Assembly (NCBI GenBank): GCA_019347805.1
Contig: JAHWKR010000001.1
Span: forward strand, 23,119 to 87,118
Direction: 5' to 3'
Origin: Methanobacteriota archaeon
Lineage (GTDB): Archaea > Thermoplasmatota > E2 > JACPAO01 > JAHWKR01
Length of the DNA stretch: 64,000 bases
Shown here: positions 38,405 to 47,080 of the stretch, in pieces
Numbering within the stretch: the first letter of the stretch is position 1
How the letters are laid out: each line of letters begins with the position of its first letter
The notes under the pieces: model-generated
What the model saw: only the letters and a program-made list of their open reading frames with translations
Told to the model about the DNA's origin: nothing
The model's database searches: none
Position numbers and translations under genes: made by a program

Positions 38405-39568
38405 TCAGTCCTCTTTGCCGAGCAAGTGGCGGGCGATTATGATCTTCTGGATCTGGTTGGTCCCTTCGTAGATGCCGCAGATGATGGAGTCGCGGAAGTA
38501 GCGCTCGACGGGGTATTCCTGTGAGAACCCGGCGCCGCCATGCACCTGGACCGCGTCGCGGGTCACGCGCACGACCATCTCGGCGGTGAAGAGCTTCGCC
38601 TGCGCGACCGCCAAGCGGTAGTCCTCGCCCGCCATCTTCAGGGCGGCCGCCTTGTAAACCAGCGCGCGTCCGGCTTCGACGCCGGTGGCCATCGTGGACA
38701 GGAGGTCCTGTACCATCTGGAAGTCGGCGATGGGCCGCCCGAACTGTTCACGGGTCTGTGCATAATCCAATGAGGCGTCGAGGGCGGCCTGTGCGATGCC
38801 GACGGCTCCGGCGGCGACCGAGATGCGGCCGTTCAGCAGGATGGCCCGGATGATGTCCCACCCTTCGCCTTCGGCGCCGATGCGGTTCGCGACCGGGACG
38901 CGGCAATCCTTCAGGATCAACTCGGCGGTGGGAGAGGAGCGCAGGCCGAGCTTCTCCTGGGTCCACACCGTCCCGCCCTCGAACCCGGGGGTGCCCTTTT
39001 CCACCAAAAAAGCGGTGATGCCTTCGTGCTTCTTTTTCGGGTCCCATTCGTTGACCCTGGCGAAGACGACGACGTAGTCGGCCTTGGCGCCGTTGGAGAT
39101 CCACAGCTTGCGGCCGTTCAGGACATAGGAGTCGCCGTCGCGCTCGGCCGATGTGCGCAGGCTCGCGGCGTCCGACCCGGAGCCGGGTTCGGTGAGCGCC
39201 CATGCCCCCTGCTTCGTCCAATCAGCAAGCTGCGGGATCCATTCCTTCTTCTGTTCCTCGGAGCCGGCCTGCAGGATGGTCATGCCGCAGAGGGAGGTGT
39301 GTACGGAGAGCGTTGTGCGGATACTGGAACAACCCTTCGCCAGTTCTTCGGTCATGACGATGTAGGAGAGGTAATCGAGCCCGGCCCCACCGAGCGCTTC
39401 CGGAAACGGCGCTCCGAAAATGCCCTGGTCGGCCATCTTCTGATAGACCGCGTCCGGGACCTTGCCTTCCCGTTCCCATTCCAGGACATAAGGAGAGATC
39501 TCGTTCTGGACGAACGTGCGCGTCGTCTGCCGGATGAGCTTCTGTTCGTCCGTGAAGGTCCAGTCCAT
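38405..39568 (-). CDS. acyl-CoA dehydrogenase
   Basis: GAWALTEPGSGSDAASLRT, WISNGAKADYVVVFA, QVHGGAGFSQEYPVERYFRDSIICGIYEGTNQIQKIIIAR. Confidence 0.97.
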   Translation of the reverse strand: MDWTFTDEQKLIRQTTRTFVQNEISPYVLEWEREGKVPDAVYQKMADQGIFGAPFPEALGGAGLDYLSYIVMTEELAKGCSSIRTTLSVHTSLCGMTILQAGSEEQKKEWIPQLADWTKQGAWALTEPGSGSDAASLRTSAERDGDSYVLNGRKLWISNGAKADYVVVFARVNEWDPKKKHEGITAFLVEKGTPGFEGGTVWTQEKLGLRSSPTAELILKDCRVPVANRIGAEGEGWDIIRAILLNGRISVAAGAVGIAQAALDASLDYAQTREQFGRPIADFQMVQDLLSTMATGVEAGRALVYKAAALKMAGEDYRLAVAQAKLFTAEMVVRVTRDAVQVHGGAGFSQEYPVERYFRDSIICGIYEGTNQIQKIIIARHLLGKED

Positions 39569-39697
39569 GGGTCGCCTCGCGGCCGCGAATCCTGGGTGCC
39601 AAAAAAGGGTTCGCCCGGCGAAGGGTCGTACAAGGCGCGGGAAGAGGTGTCCAACAACACCCTATAATGGCGAGGGGGGAGTGTCAGGCTGGTTCGT

Positions 39698-40798
39698 ATG
39701 TGGTCTATCGGTAGTGGTCCGAAAACGCTGCCCGCCGTCGTGGTGGGCCTTCTCCTGTTCGCGCTCCTGGTCGCCCCCGGTGCGCAGGCCGGGGTCTCTG
39801 AACAGCCCGTCCCTTGGATGAGCCCCTCGCAAGAGGATGAGCCCAAGGAGGACGAAGGGGTGCAGGACGGTTGGCAGGACCGGCCGAGCCCCACGTCTCC
39901 GTCCCCGTCCCGGGTGCCCGCGCCCCACATGGACGGCTCGGGCGAAGAGGAAGGCCCGCCGCTTCCGAGCGACGTGAGCCCGACCCAGCGGGTCCCGGCC
40001 CCGGCGATGATGGGGGATGACGGCGACGCGGGCCCTGATACGATCCCGGTCCCACCCGGCCGGGTCGAGCCCCGCGACCTCTTCGAACTCCCGGACATCC
40101 CTCCGGTCGGCGAGGAACCGGTCCAGCCCGAAGAGGCATGCCGCTGCGACACCCAAGTTCCGCAAGACGACGGCGTGGTCGTCATGGACACAGACGCAGG
40201 CGACGACTGGCTCCTTCCGGCGGCCGGCATCACCCTCGCCACCCTCGTCGGCGCGCTCCTGGTCCGCCTCGCGCTCCTTCTCGTCATCGCCGCCAAGGTG
40301 CGCCTTGGTTATCGCATCGAGCGCAGTGAGCTCCTTGAGCATCCGGTGAGGCGCACGATCGCCGACCACCTCGAAAAGAACCCGGGTGCGACGGCCGGTG
40401 AACTGGCGAACGTCGCTGGTGTCGCCTATGCGCGCGTCTGCTACCACCTCGCCATGATGGTGCGCGAACAGGCGCTTCGCGTGCAACGCGTCGACCACCG
40501 CAAGCGCTACTTCCCCTATGGGGCGCCGAAGCCCGACGAGGCGGAACTGCGCACGCGCACCTTGACGAGCCCCGAGCGTATGCCGGGACGCATCTTGACC
40601 TTCGTGCGTCGCGCCCCGGGTCTCACCGGGAGCCGATTGTCGCGCGCGCTCGGCATCTCGCCGGGGCACGCGCATTATCACCTGTCGCGTCTCCTCGACC
40701 ATGGTCTTCTCGAGGCGCGCAGGAAAGGCCGTGAGGTTCGCTACTACCTCACGACACGCGGTGCCGAGAAGGTCGGCGACGCGTGGGCGACCGCCTAG
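39698..40798 (+). CDS. membrane-anchored tandem winged-helix regulator
   Basis: N-term hydrophobic signal, TM LLPAAGITLATLVGALLVRLALLLVIAA, then HPVRRTIADHLEKNPGATAGELANVAGVAYARVCYHLAMM and GRILTFVRRAPGLTGSRLSRALGISPGHAHYHLSRLLDHGLLEARRKGREVRYYLT. Confidence 0.8.
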   Translation: MWSIGSGPKTLPAVVVGLLLFALLVAPGAQAGVSEQPVPWMSPSQEDEPKEDEGVQDGWQDRPSPTSPSPSRVPAPHMDGSGEEEGPPLPSDVSPTQRVPAPAMMGDDGDAGPDTIPVPPGRVEPRDLFELPDIPPVGEEPVQPEEACRCDTQVPQDDGVVVMDTDAGDDWLLPAAGITLATLVGALLVRLALLLVIAAKVRLGYRIERSELLEHPVRRTIADHLEKNPGATAGELANVAGVAYARVCYHLAMMVREQALRVQRVDHRKRYFPYGAPKPDEAELRTRTLTSPERMPGRILTFVRRAPGLTGSRLSRALGISPGHAHYHLSRLLDHGLLEARRKGREVRYYLTTRGAEKVGDAWATA

Positions 40799-41667
40799 TC
40801 GACCCAGTCGAGACCGATGTCGACACTGCGGGCCCAACGCGTCAAAGCACCGAGGGACACGCGGTCGGCATAGGGTGCATAATCGGCGGCGTTCTCCGGT
40901 GTGATGCCGCCGGAGGCCTCGATGCGCACCTCGGGCGCGATGGCGTGGACGATCTCGGCGAACCGACCCACCGTGGCGGGTCCCTGGTTGTCGACGAGGA
41001 TCATCGCCACGCCTTCCCTGGCGGCGATGGCCGCCTCTTCCTCGGTCTCGACCTCGACCTCGAGTGGGACATCCGGGTGCGCGGCACGGATGCGCCGGAT
41101 CGTCTCCGCGAGGTCGCCGCCGGCGCTGCGGTGGTTGTCCTTGATGAGCGCCTGGTCCCACAGGCCGAACCGGTGCGGGTCGCCGCCGCCATGCCAGACG
41201 GCGCGCTTTTCGCACAACCGGAATCCGGGTGTGGTCTTGCGTGTGGCCGCCACCTTGACCGTCGGTTGCACCTTGGCCAGTTCGGTCTGCACACGGCGGG
41301 TCAACGTGGCCACACCGGACATGCGTGCCATGACGTTCAGGACGGTCCGTTCGCCGCGCAGGAGCGCCCGCACAGGTCCTTGCACGTCGACAAGGCGCGC
41401 ACCGGCCGGGACCTCGTCGCCGTCGCGGACGAGCGCGGTCGCCTCGGCACCGACGAGCTGGAACAAGACCAGGGCCTCCTCGATCCCGGAGACGACGCAG
41501 GGCTCCCGTGTCACGACGGCCGCAGCGCCGGTCTGCTCGCTGAAGACGGGGTCGGTGGTGACGTCCAGCCAGGGGTCGCCGAGGTCCTCGTCCAGATAGG
41601 ACCGCAGTAGTGCCGGGTCGACATCGAGGACGATACCGGTCGATGTCTGCGGGCCACGGGCGACCAT
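40795..41667 (-). CDS. nadC: nicotinate-nucleotide pyrophosphorylase (quinolinate phosphoribosyltransferase)
   Basis: VLNVMARMSGVATLTRRVQ, ATRKTTPGFRLCEKRAVWHGGGDPHRFGLWDQALIKDNH, EASGGITPENAADYAPY. Start at internal ATG 41667 preferred. Confidence 0.95.
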   Translation of the reverse strand: MVARGPQTSTGIVLDVDPALLRSYLDEDLGDPWLDVTTDPVFSEQTGAAAVVTREPCVVSGIEEALVLFQLVGAEATALVRDGDEVPAGARLVDVQGPVRALLRGERTVLNVMARMSGVATLTRRVQTELAKVQPTVKVAATRKTTPGFRLCEKRAVWHGGGDPHRFGLWDQALIKDNHRSAGGDLAETIRRIRAAHPDVPLEVEVETEEEAAIAAREGVAMILVDNQGPATVGRFAEIVHAIAPEVRIEASGGITPENAADYAPYADRVSLGALTRWARSVDIGLDWVD

Positions 41668-41771
41668 GGTCTGTTCCACGACCGAGGCGACGGAACACCC
41701 GTATTTTAGCCGATTGGACGAGGTGGTAGACGCAGGCAAAGACATAAGCCCCCCACCCGGCTCCGCGGCGC

Positions 41772-42542
41772 GTGCGCATCGGCATCCTCGGCACCGGCGC
41801 CATCGGGACGGAGGTGGCCCGTTGGGCGCACCGTGACGACCAGGTGGAAGCCCTCTTCCTCTACGACATCCGGACCGAGGCTGCGACAGGCCTCGCCGCG
41901 GAATTGGAGAACGCGGTCGTGGTGGGTGACGCGGATGCGCTCATCGCCGCCTCAGACCTCATCGTGGAGGCGGCGACCGCCGAGGCGGCACGTGAGGTCG
42001 TGCCCAAGGCCCTCGCGGCGAAGAAGGACGTCCTCATGATGTCCATCGGCGCTCTTGTCGACGATGCGTTCCATGACGAGGTGCGCAGATCGGCGAAAGC
42101 GAATGGCGTCAAGGTCTACCTGCCCTCCGGCGCCATTGCGGGCATCGACGGCGTCAAGGCGGGGAGACTCGGAGGCATCAAATCGGTGACGCTTGTCACC
42201 ACCAAACCCCCTCAGGCCCTCGGTGTCGACGTCGACAAATGGACGCTCCTCTTCTCGGGTCCGGCGCGCGAGGCGATCCGCCTTTATCCCAAGAACGTCA
42301 ACGTCGCGGTCTGTCTCAGCCTCGCAGGCCTGGGTCCTGACGAGACCTGGGTCCAGGTGGTCGCGGACCCGATGGCGACGCGCAACCAGCACAAGATCAT
42401 CGTCGAGGGCGAGTTCGGGCGCATCCGCGCCGAGATCGAGAACCTGCCCCATCCGGACAATCCAAAGACCTCGTACCTGGCGTCGCTGAGCGCCATCGCG
42501 ACCTTGAAGCGGATCCTGGAGCCCGTCCAGATCGGGGCTTAG
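41772..42542 (+). CDS. nadX: aspartate dehydrogenase
   Basis: MRIGILGTGAIGTEVARWAH; LPSGAIAGIDGVKAG; NVNVAVCLSLAGLG; NPKTSYLASLSAIATLKR. GTG start; divergent from nadC. Confidence 0.9.
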   Translation: MRIGILGTGAIGTEVARWAHRDDQVEALFLYDIRTEAATGLAAELENAVVVGDADALIAASDLIVEAATAEAAREVVPKALAAKKDVLMMSIGALVDDAFHDEVRRSAKANGVKVYLPSGAIAGIDGVKAGRLGGIKSVTLVTTKPPQALGVDVDKWTLLFSGPAREAIRLYPKNVNVAVCLSLAGLGPDETWVQVVADPMATRNQHKIIVEGEFGRIRAEIENLPHPDNPKTSYLASLSAIATLKRILEPVQIGA

Positions 42543-42621
42543 CCGGTCTCGACGGGTGCAAGACGGCGAGGGCCAAGGCCGAAACCCAAAAAGCGGTCGC
42601 CCCCTCACCGGCCAAGGTCCC

Positions 42622-44190
42622 ATGCGTATCGTCCCCTTGTTTATCGTTTTCTTGCTCATCGCCACCGTCTGGTCCGGTTGCACGGCACCGGATGATGACG
42701 ATTCGGGCACCGGCGCCCCGCCGCCGGGAGCGTTCGACCCGCGCGCGCCTGAGGGGCCGCTTTTCGGTGAAGAAGGCGGGCTCGGGGCATCGGCGACGGT
42801 CGCCGCGGTCGGCTATGTCGACGACGACGAGCTGTACGACCTCTATCTCGGCGGCCCGGACGGCGGTCGTCTGCTCCTTGGCAAATCGGCGGGGCGGTTC
42901 CAGGACGCGACAGATGCGTGGAGCGCGGGCTGTCCCGGTTGTGAGATCACATCAGTGGCGATCGGGGACCTCGACGAGGACGGCTGGAGCGACATCGTCG
43001 TCCTTCTGGAGGATAGCTTGCGGGTATTCATGCATCAGGGCGACCGCTTCGTCGATGAGACGGACGAGCGGGTGTCGGACCCGGTCGGTGGTGATGCGCT
43101 CACGCTTGTCGACGTGACCAACGACGGGGCGCTCGAGATCCTCGTCGGTGCGAAGGACCGGCCGATCCAGGTCTACACGAACCACTTGAAAGTGGTGAAC
43201 ACGACGACGGGCGAGACGGTCTATGACCGCGCGTCGATGACCGAACCCAAGGAGGACCTGTCGTCGGAGGGCGCGACGTTGCGGTGGGATGCCGGTACGT
43301 TCCTCATGTCCGAGGGGTCGCCGGAGGGCACGGAGACGGACACGTTCCTCATGATGTATGTCGACACCGACCGTTATCTCGACCTCGTCGTCTCGACCGC
43401 CGAAGGGCTGCGGCTCCACTTGGCGGACGGGGAAGGCGGGTTCGGTGCGGCCGTGGAAGGTGCGGGCTTCGACGAAGATCCCGGTGCGAGGAGCCTGATG
43501 CCGATGGATGTCGAGAACACGCAGGTCTTCTATCTCCTTGCCGCGGGAGAGGAGGGTGTACGGCTCTACAAGAACACGGGGCGTGATTCGTTCGCCGACC
43601 GCAGCACGCTCCTTGGTGTGCCGGCGGGGATGAAGGCGCGTGCCGCTCTTCCGCTCGACCTCGACAACGACGGCTGGCTCGACATCCTGGTCTTGACCGA
43701 TCGTGGCTCGCGGGTCTTGTGGAGTGCGGGGGGCGAAGAGTTCTTCGAGGTGCGGGACCCGGGTCTTGGCACCACCGCGTATCCGATGATGGCGGCGGCC
43801 GATTTCGACCGTGACGGCAAGCTCGATGTCATCGCGTTCCCGGACGGTGAGGACGCGGTGCGCTACCGCAACATGGTCGACGCGGGGCCCTATTTCACGT
43901 TGCATCTCTTCGGCAACCAGTCCAATTCGGCGGGTCTCGGGGTCAAGACGACGTTGTCGTCGACGAGCCTCATCCAGTCCCGTCAGGCCGGGGGAGATGC
44001 GTCGGCGTCCGTCGCGGTACCCATCGACCCGCATTTCGGCATCGGCGAGAGCCGGGCGCCGGAGTATACGTTGGCGATCATATGGCCTTCGGGCATCCTG
44101 CAGTTCGAGGCCATCGACAAAGACCGGGTCGTCGACCGGAGGTTGCCCGCCACGGAGAGCGCGAAAGAGGCGCCGTGGGAAGAGTGTTAG
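42622..44190 (+). CDS. FG-GAP/VCBS-repeat lipoprotein with ASPIC/UnbV-like C-terminus
   Basis: Lipobox FLLIATVWSGC; DLDEDGWSDIVVL, DLDNDGWLDILVL, DFDRDGKLDVIAF; C-term ...HFGIGESRAPEYTLAIIWPSGI. Confidence 0.85.
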   Translation: MRIVPLFIVFLLIATVWSGCTAPDDDDSGTGAPPPGAFDPRAPEGPLFGEEGGLGASATVAAVGYVDDDELYDLYLGGPDGGRLLLGKSAGRFQDATDAWSAGCPGCEITSVAIGDLDEDGWSDIVVLLEDSLRVFMHQGDRFVDETDERVSDPVGGDALTLVDVTNDGALEILVGAKDRPIQVYTNHLKVVNTTTGETVYDRASMTEPKEDLSSEGATLRWDAGTFLMSEGSPEGTETDTFLMMYVDTDRYLDLVVSTAEGLRLHLADGEGGFGAAVEGAGFDEDPGARSLMPMDVENTQVFYLLAAGEEGVRLYKNTGRDSFADRSTLLGVPAGMKARAALPLDLDNDGWLDILVLTDRGSRVLWSAGGEEFFEVRDPGLGTTAYPMMAAADFDRDGKLDVIAFPDGEDAVRYRNMVDAGPYFTLHLFGNQSNSAGLGVKTTLSSTSLIQSRQAGGDASASVAVPIDPHFGIGESRAPEYTLAIIWPSGILQFEAIDKDRVVDRRLPATESAKEAPWEEC

Positions 44191-44202
44191 GAACGTGGGG
44201 GT

Positions 44203-44234
44203 CTGGGGGAGGGAACCTAGGTTCCCTCCCCCAG
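44203..44234. terminator. 32-bp perfect palindrome between convergent genes (function inferred)
   Basis: CTGGGGGAGGGAACCTAGGTTCCCTCCCCCAG, preceded by GGGGGT. Confidence 0.55.
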
Positions 44235-44288
44235 GTCATGTTACCGGATGTGAGCGGATCGAGGATGCAGGCCGGGATCCCGGTCGCC

Positions 44289-46007
44289 CTACCCGCTCTC
44301 GCCGACGTGATGCCGCCCCACGTCCAACGTCCCGAGCTCCTGCACCACTCCGCTCGGCCACTCCACCGTCACATCGGCCGTCCTGTGCTCAGCAAGACCG
44401 ACGGTCATGACGGGTGACAATCCGGTCTGGTAGCCGCCGGACGACATGTGTTCGCGCATGAGGACCCGTCCGTCGGGAAGCGTCACGTGGACCTTCACTC
44501 CGTAGCCATCGCGGTTCGACTCCACGCCTTCGAAGGTGAGTTGAAGCCAGCCGTTGTCACCGTCGCGGTCGTTCCGGAGCACTTCCGCCTTCTGTCCGTC
44601 GACGTTGACGCGGACGATGTCCTCGTCGCCGTCGTCGTCGAGGTCGACGGCGAGGATGGCGCGGGTGTTCGTGGTGCCGGCGAAGTCACCCGCCGAGCCG
44701 GTCGCTTCGCCGAAGCGGCCGTCGCCGAGGTTCCTGAAGAGGTGGTCTTGCCGGTCTTCGCAATATTCGCGGAAGGCGATGCAGTCGATGTCGTAGCGGT
44801 GCGGGTCGAGGGGCACGGCGCGGCCGACGGCGTGGGCGATGTCCTGCCAGCCGTCGAGGTCGTGGTCCAGCGCGGCAAGGCCCCAGCCGGTGCCGCGCGA
44901 CGCCGCTCCCAGGCCCCACGGCTTGTCCTTGGCCTTGAGGAACCAGCCTTCGGGTTGTTGCAGGAAGTAGGAGAGTCCGTCGGCCTGGAAGTTGGAGACG
45001 AGGATCTCGGGTCGTCCGTCGCCTGTGGTGTCGACGGTGAGGATGCCCATGGAGGTCTGGGTCTCGTCGACGCCCAACCGGTGGGCGCGGCTGACGAAAC
45101 CGCCGTCGCCGAGGTTGAGATAGAGGGCGTTCTTGGAGATGTCGTTGGCGGTGGCGATGTCGGGGTGGCCGTTGCCGTCGATGTCGCCGACGGCGACGCC
45201 GAGGCCTTTTCCGGTGTTGGTGACGCCGGTCCCGATGCTGATGTCGCGGAAAGTGCCGTTGCCGAGGTTCTCGAATAGGACGCTCGATTGGCGTTGGGCG
45301 ACGGAGATGAGCCCGGCGTAGTCTTGTCCGCTCGTTCCGACCGTGGCCGCCCTCCAGTCGAGGTTGTTGACGATGTAGAGGTCGAGGTCGCCGTCGTTCT
45401 CGATGTCGAGCCAGGCGACGCTTGTGCCTTGGCAGGGGTTCTTGCCGCAGGCGCCCGCCATGGTCACGCCGGCCGCGTCGGAGATGTCGGTGAAGTGTCC
45501 GGTGCCGTCGTTGTCGTAGAGCACGCCGCGGTCGTCGATGAAGACGTAGAGGTCTTCGTCGCCGTCGTCGTCATGGTCGCCGAAGGCGGCGCCGGTCCCG
45601 AAGCCGTCGACATTGAGCCCCGCTTCGTCGGTGATGTCTTCGAACACGAAGTCGCCGAGGTTGCGGTAGAGCTTGGCCGGATGGCCGCTCCCACCGGGCG
45701 GGAAGTAGAGGTCGACGCGGCCATCGCCGTCGACGTCCCCGGCCGCGATGCCGCCGCCGATGACGCTCGCGTAGGGAAGCGTGCCGCCGCTCCACTTGTG
45801 GCGCGTGAATTCGATGCCGCTCGTGTCGGTGACGTCCACGAAGGCCGCGCCGGCGTCGACGGTGGGGGACCAGCCGATCGGCACGCCCAATCCCATGGAG
45901 GGGGGTCCGTAGGCGTCGAGGAGGTCGGGGACGTTGGCGGCGTAGGCGACGTTGCCTCCGGCGATGAGGAGGATGACGATCGAGGCGGCGCGCCAGTCGC
46001 GGTCCAT
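44289..46007 (-). CDS. FG-GAP/VCBS + ASPIC/UnbV (CRTAC1-like) secreted protein
   Basis: Start MDRDWRAASIVILLIAGGNVAYAA; DVDGDGRVDLYFP, DHDDDGDEDLYVF; VHVTLPDGRVLMREHMSSGGYQTGLSPVMTVGL...TVEWPSGVVQEL. Confidence 0.88.
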   Translation of the reverse strand: MDRDWRAASIVILLIAGGNVAYAANVPDLLDAYGPPSMGLGVPIGWSPTVDAGAAFVDVTDTSGIEFTRHKWSGGTLPYASVIGGGIAAGDVDGDGRVDLYFPPGGSGHPAKLYRNLGDFVFEDITDEAGLNVDGFGTGAAFGDHDDDGDEDLYVFIDDRGVLYDNDGTGHFTDISDAAGVTMAGACGKNPCQGTSVAWLDIENDGDLDLYIVNNLDWRAATVGTSGQDYAGLISVAQRQSSVLFENLGNGTFRDISIGTGVTNTGKGLGVAVGDIDGNGHPDIATANDISKNALYLNLGDGGFVSRAHRLGVDETQTSMGILTVDTTGDGRPEILVSNFQADGLSYFLQQPEGWFLKAKDKPWGLGAASRGTGWGLAALDHDLDGWQDIAHAVGRAVPLDPHRYDIDCIAFREYCEDRQDHLFRNLGDGRFGEATGSAGDFAGTTNTRAILAVDLDDDGDEDIVRVNVDGQKAEVLRNDRDGDNGWLQLTFEGVESNRDGYGVKVHVTLPDGRVLMREHMSSGGYQTGLSPVMTVGLAEHRTADVTVEWPSGVVQELGTLDVGRHHVGESG

Positions 46008-46942
46008 CAGCGCCTCTCCTCCTTGACGCGTGTCGCGGCGAGCCCGGTCGTGCCGCTTGCCACCGCCGTCGGACGTGACATGGGGACCGGCGGACCGAGC
46101 GTCGTCACGCGGCCGTTGACGAGCCATGAGATGATGTGCCGTTGCGGGGCGGCGATGAGCAGCGCGAACACAGGCGCCTCGATGCGTCCGGACAAGGTCG
46201 CCGGGATGCCGATGAGGACGAGAAGGAGCGCCCACAACAGTTTCTCGAGTCGGCTGTGGGGACTCGTGGCGGGGTCGGTGATGGCGAAGAGGCCGATCAT
46301 GACCTGGAGCGGGTTGAAGGCGTAATGGAAGACGGTCGCGACGCCCCACGCGGCGTCATGCATGAGGTTCTGGTAGAGTGCGATGGCGCCGTAGGCGCTC
46401 CAGAGCAATGCGAAATACATCATGGCGAGGTCGAACCGTTTGACGCGGGTGGTCGCCACGGTGCCGAAGAAGAACATGAGGAGGAACGCCTGCAGGGCGC
46501 CGCCCCAGTCGACGACGCCGATGCGTGCCCCTGCGGCCGAGAAGAGCGATCCGGAGCCGAGGAGCAGGAGGACGGCCATCGCGAGGTTGTTGGGGTTGAA
46601 GAGGTGACGGCCGCGCCAACGGATGAGGTGCTTCGAGCCGACCATGATGACGGCGAGGAGCACGTAGGTCCAGACCGTGTAGCCCTGGATGACGAGTGTC
46701 GCGCCGAGGGCCCCGACGAGCGACGGCCAGGGGATGCGCCAGCCGCCGAAGCGGTAGCGCGAGGCGACAGCGTCGAGCGCGCCGGTGAGGCCCACGGTGA
46801 GCAGCACGTGCCACAGCGCGTTGGGATAGTCGAGGGTGAGGTTGACGACGATGAAGAACGTGGTCAGGTTGAGAAGCTGGAGCTTCGGGCCCTGGGGGAG
46901 CCGGAAAGTGAAGGGTCTCCGTGTCGCCGTGGCCGCCTCCAT
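46007..46942 (-). CDS. RnfD/NqrB-like membrane protein
   Basis: LFNPNNLAMAVLLLLG; MIGLFAITDPATSPHSRLEKLLWALLLVLIGIPA (RnfD-type TDPxTSP motif); TGATG overlap with next gene. Confidence 0.75.
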   Translation of the reverse strand: MEAATATRRPFTFRLPQGPKLQLLNLTTFFIVVNLTLDYPNALWHVLLTVGLTGALDAVASRYRFGGWRIPWPSLVGALGATLVIQGYTVWTYVLLAVIMVGSKHLIRWRGRHLFNPNNLAMAVLLLLGSGSLFSAAGARIGVVDWGGALQAFLLMFFFGTVATTRVKRFDLAMMYFALLWSAYGAIALYQNLMHDAAWGVATVFHYAFNPLQVMIGLFAITDPATSPHSRLEKLLWALLLVLIGIPATLSGRIEAPVFALLIAAPQRHIISWLVNGRVTTLGPPVPMSRPTAVASGTTGLAATRVKEERR

Positions 46943-47080
46943 GTCGTGCCTCCTACCCCTTGCGGGGCCACCAGGGTCACGAGGGGGGCCGCACCGTATA
47001 TATGCTGTGCTGTTCGTTAAGTGGCGTCGCGTGCCGGCTCGGCGCTACCTTTCTAAAGGGGGATAGCGACTGGACCGGAT

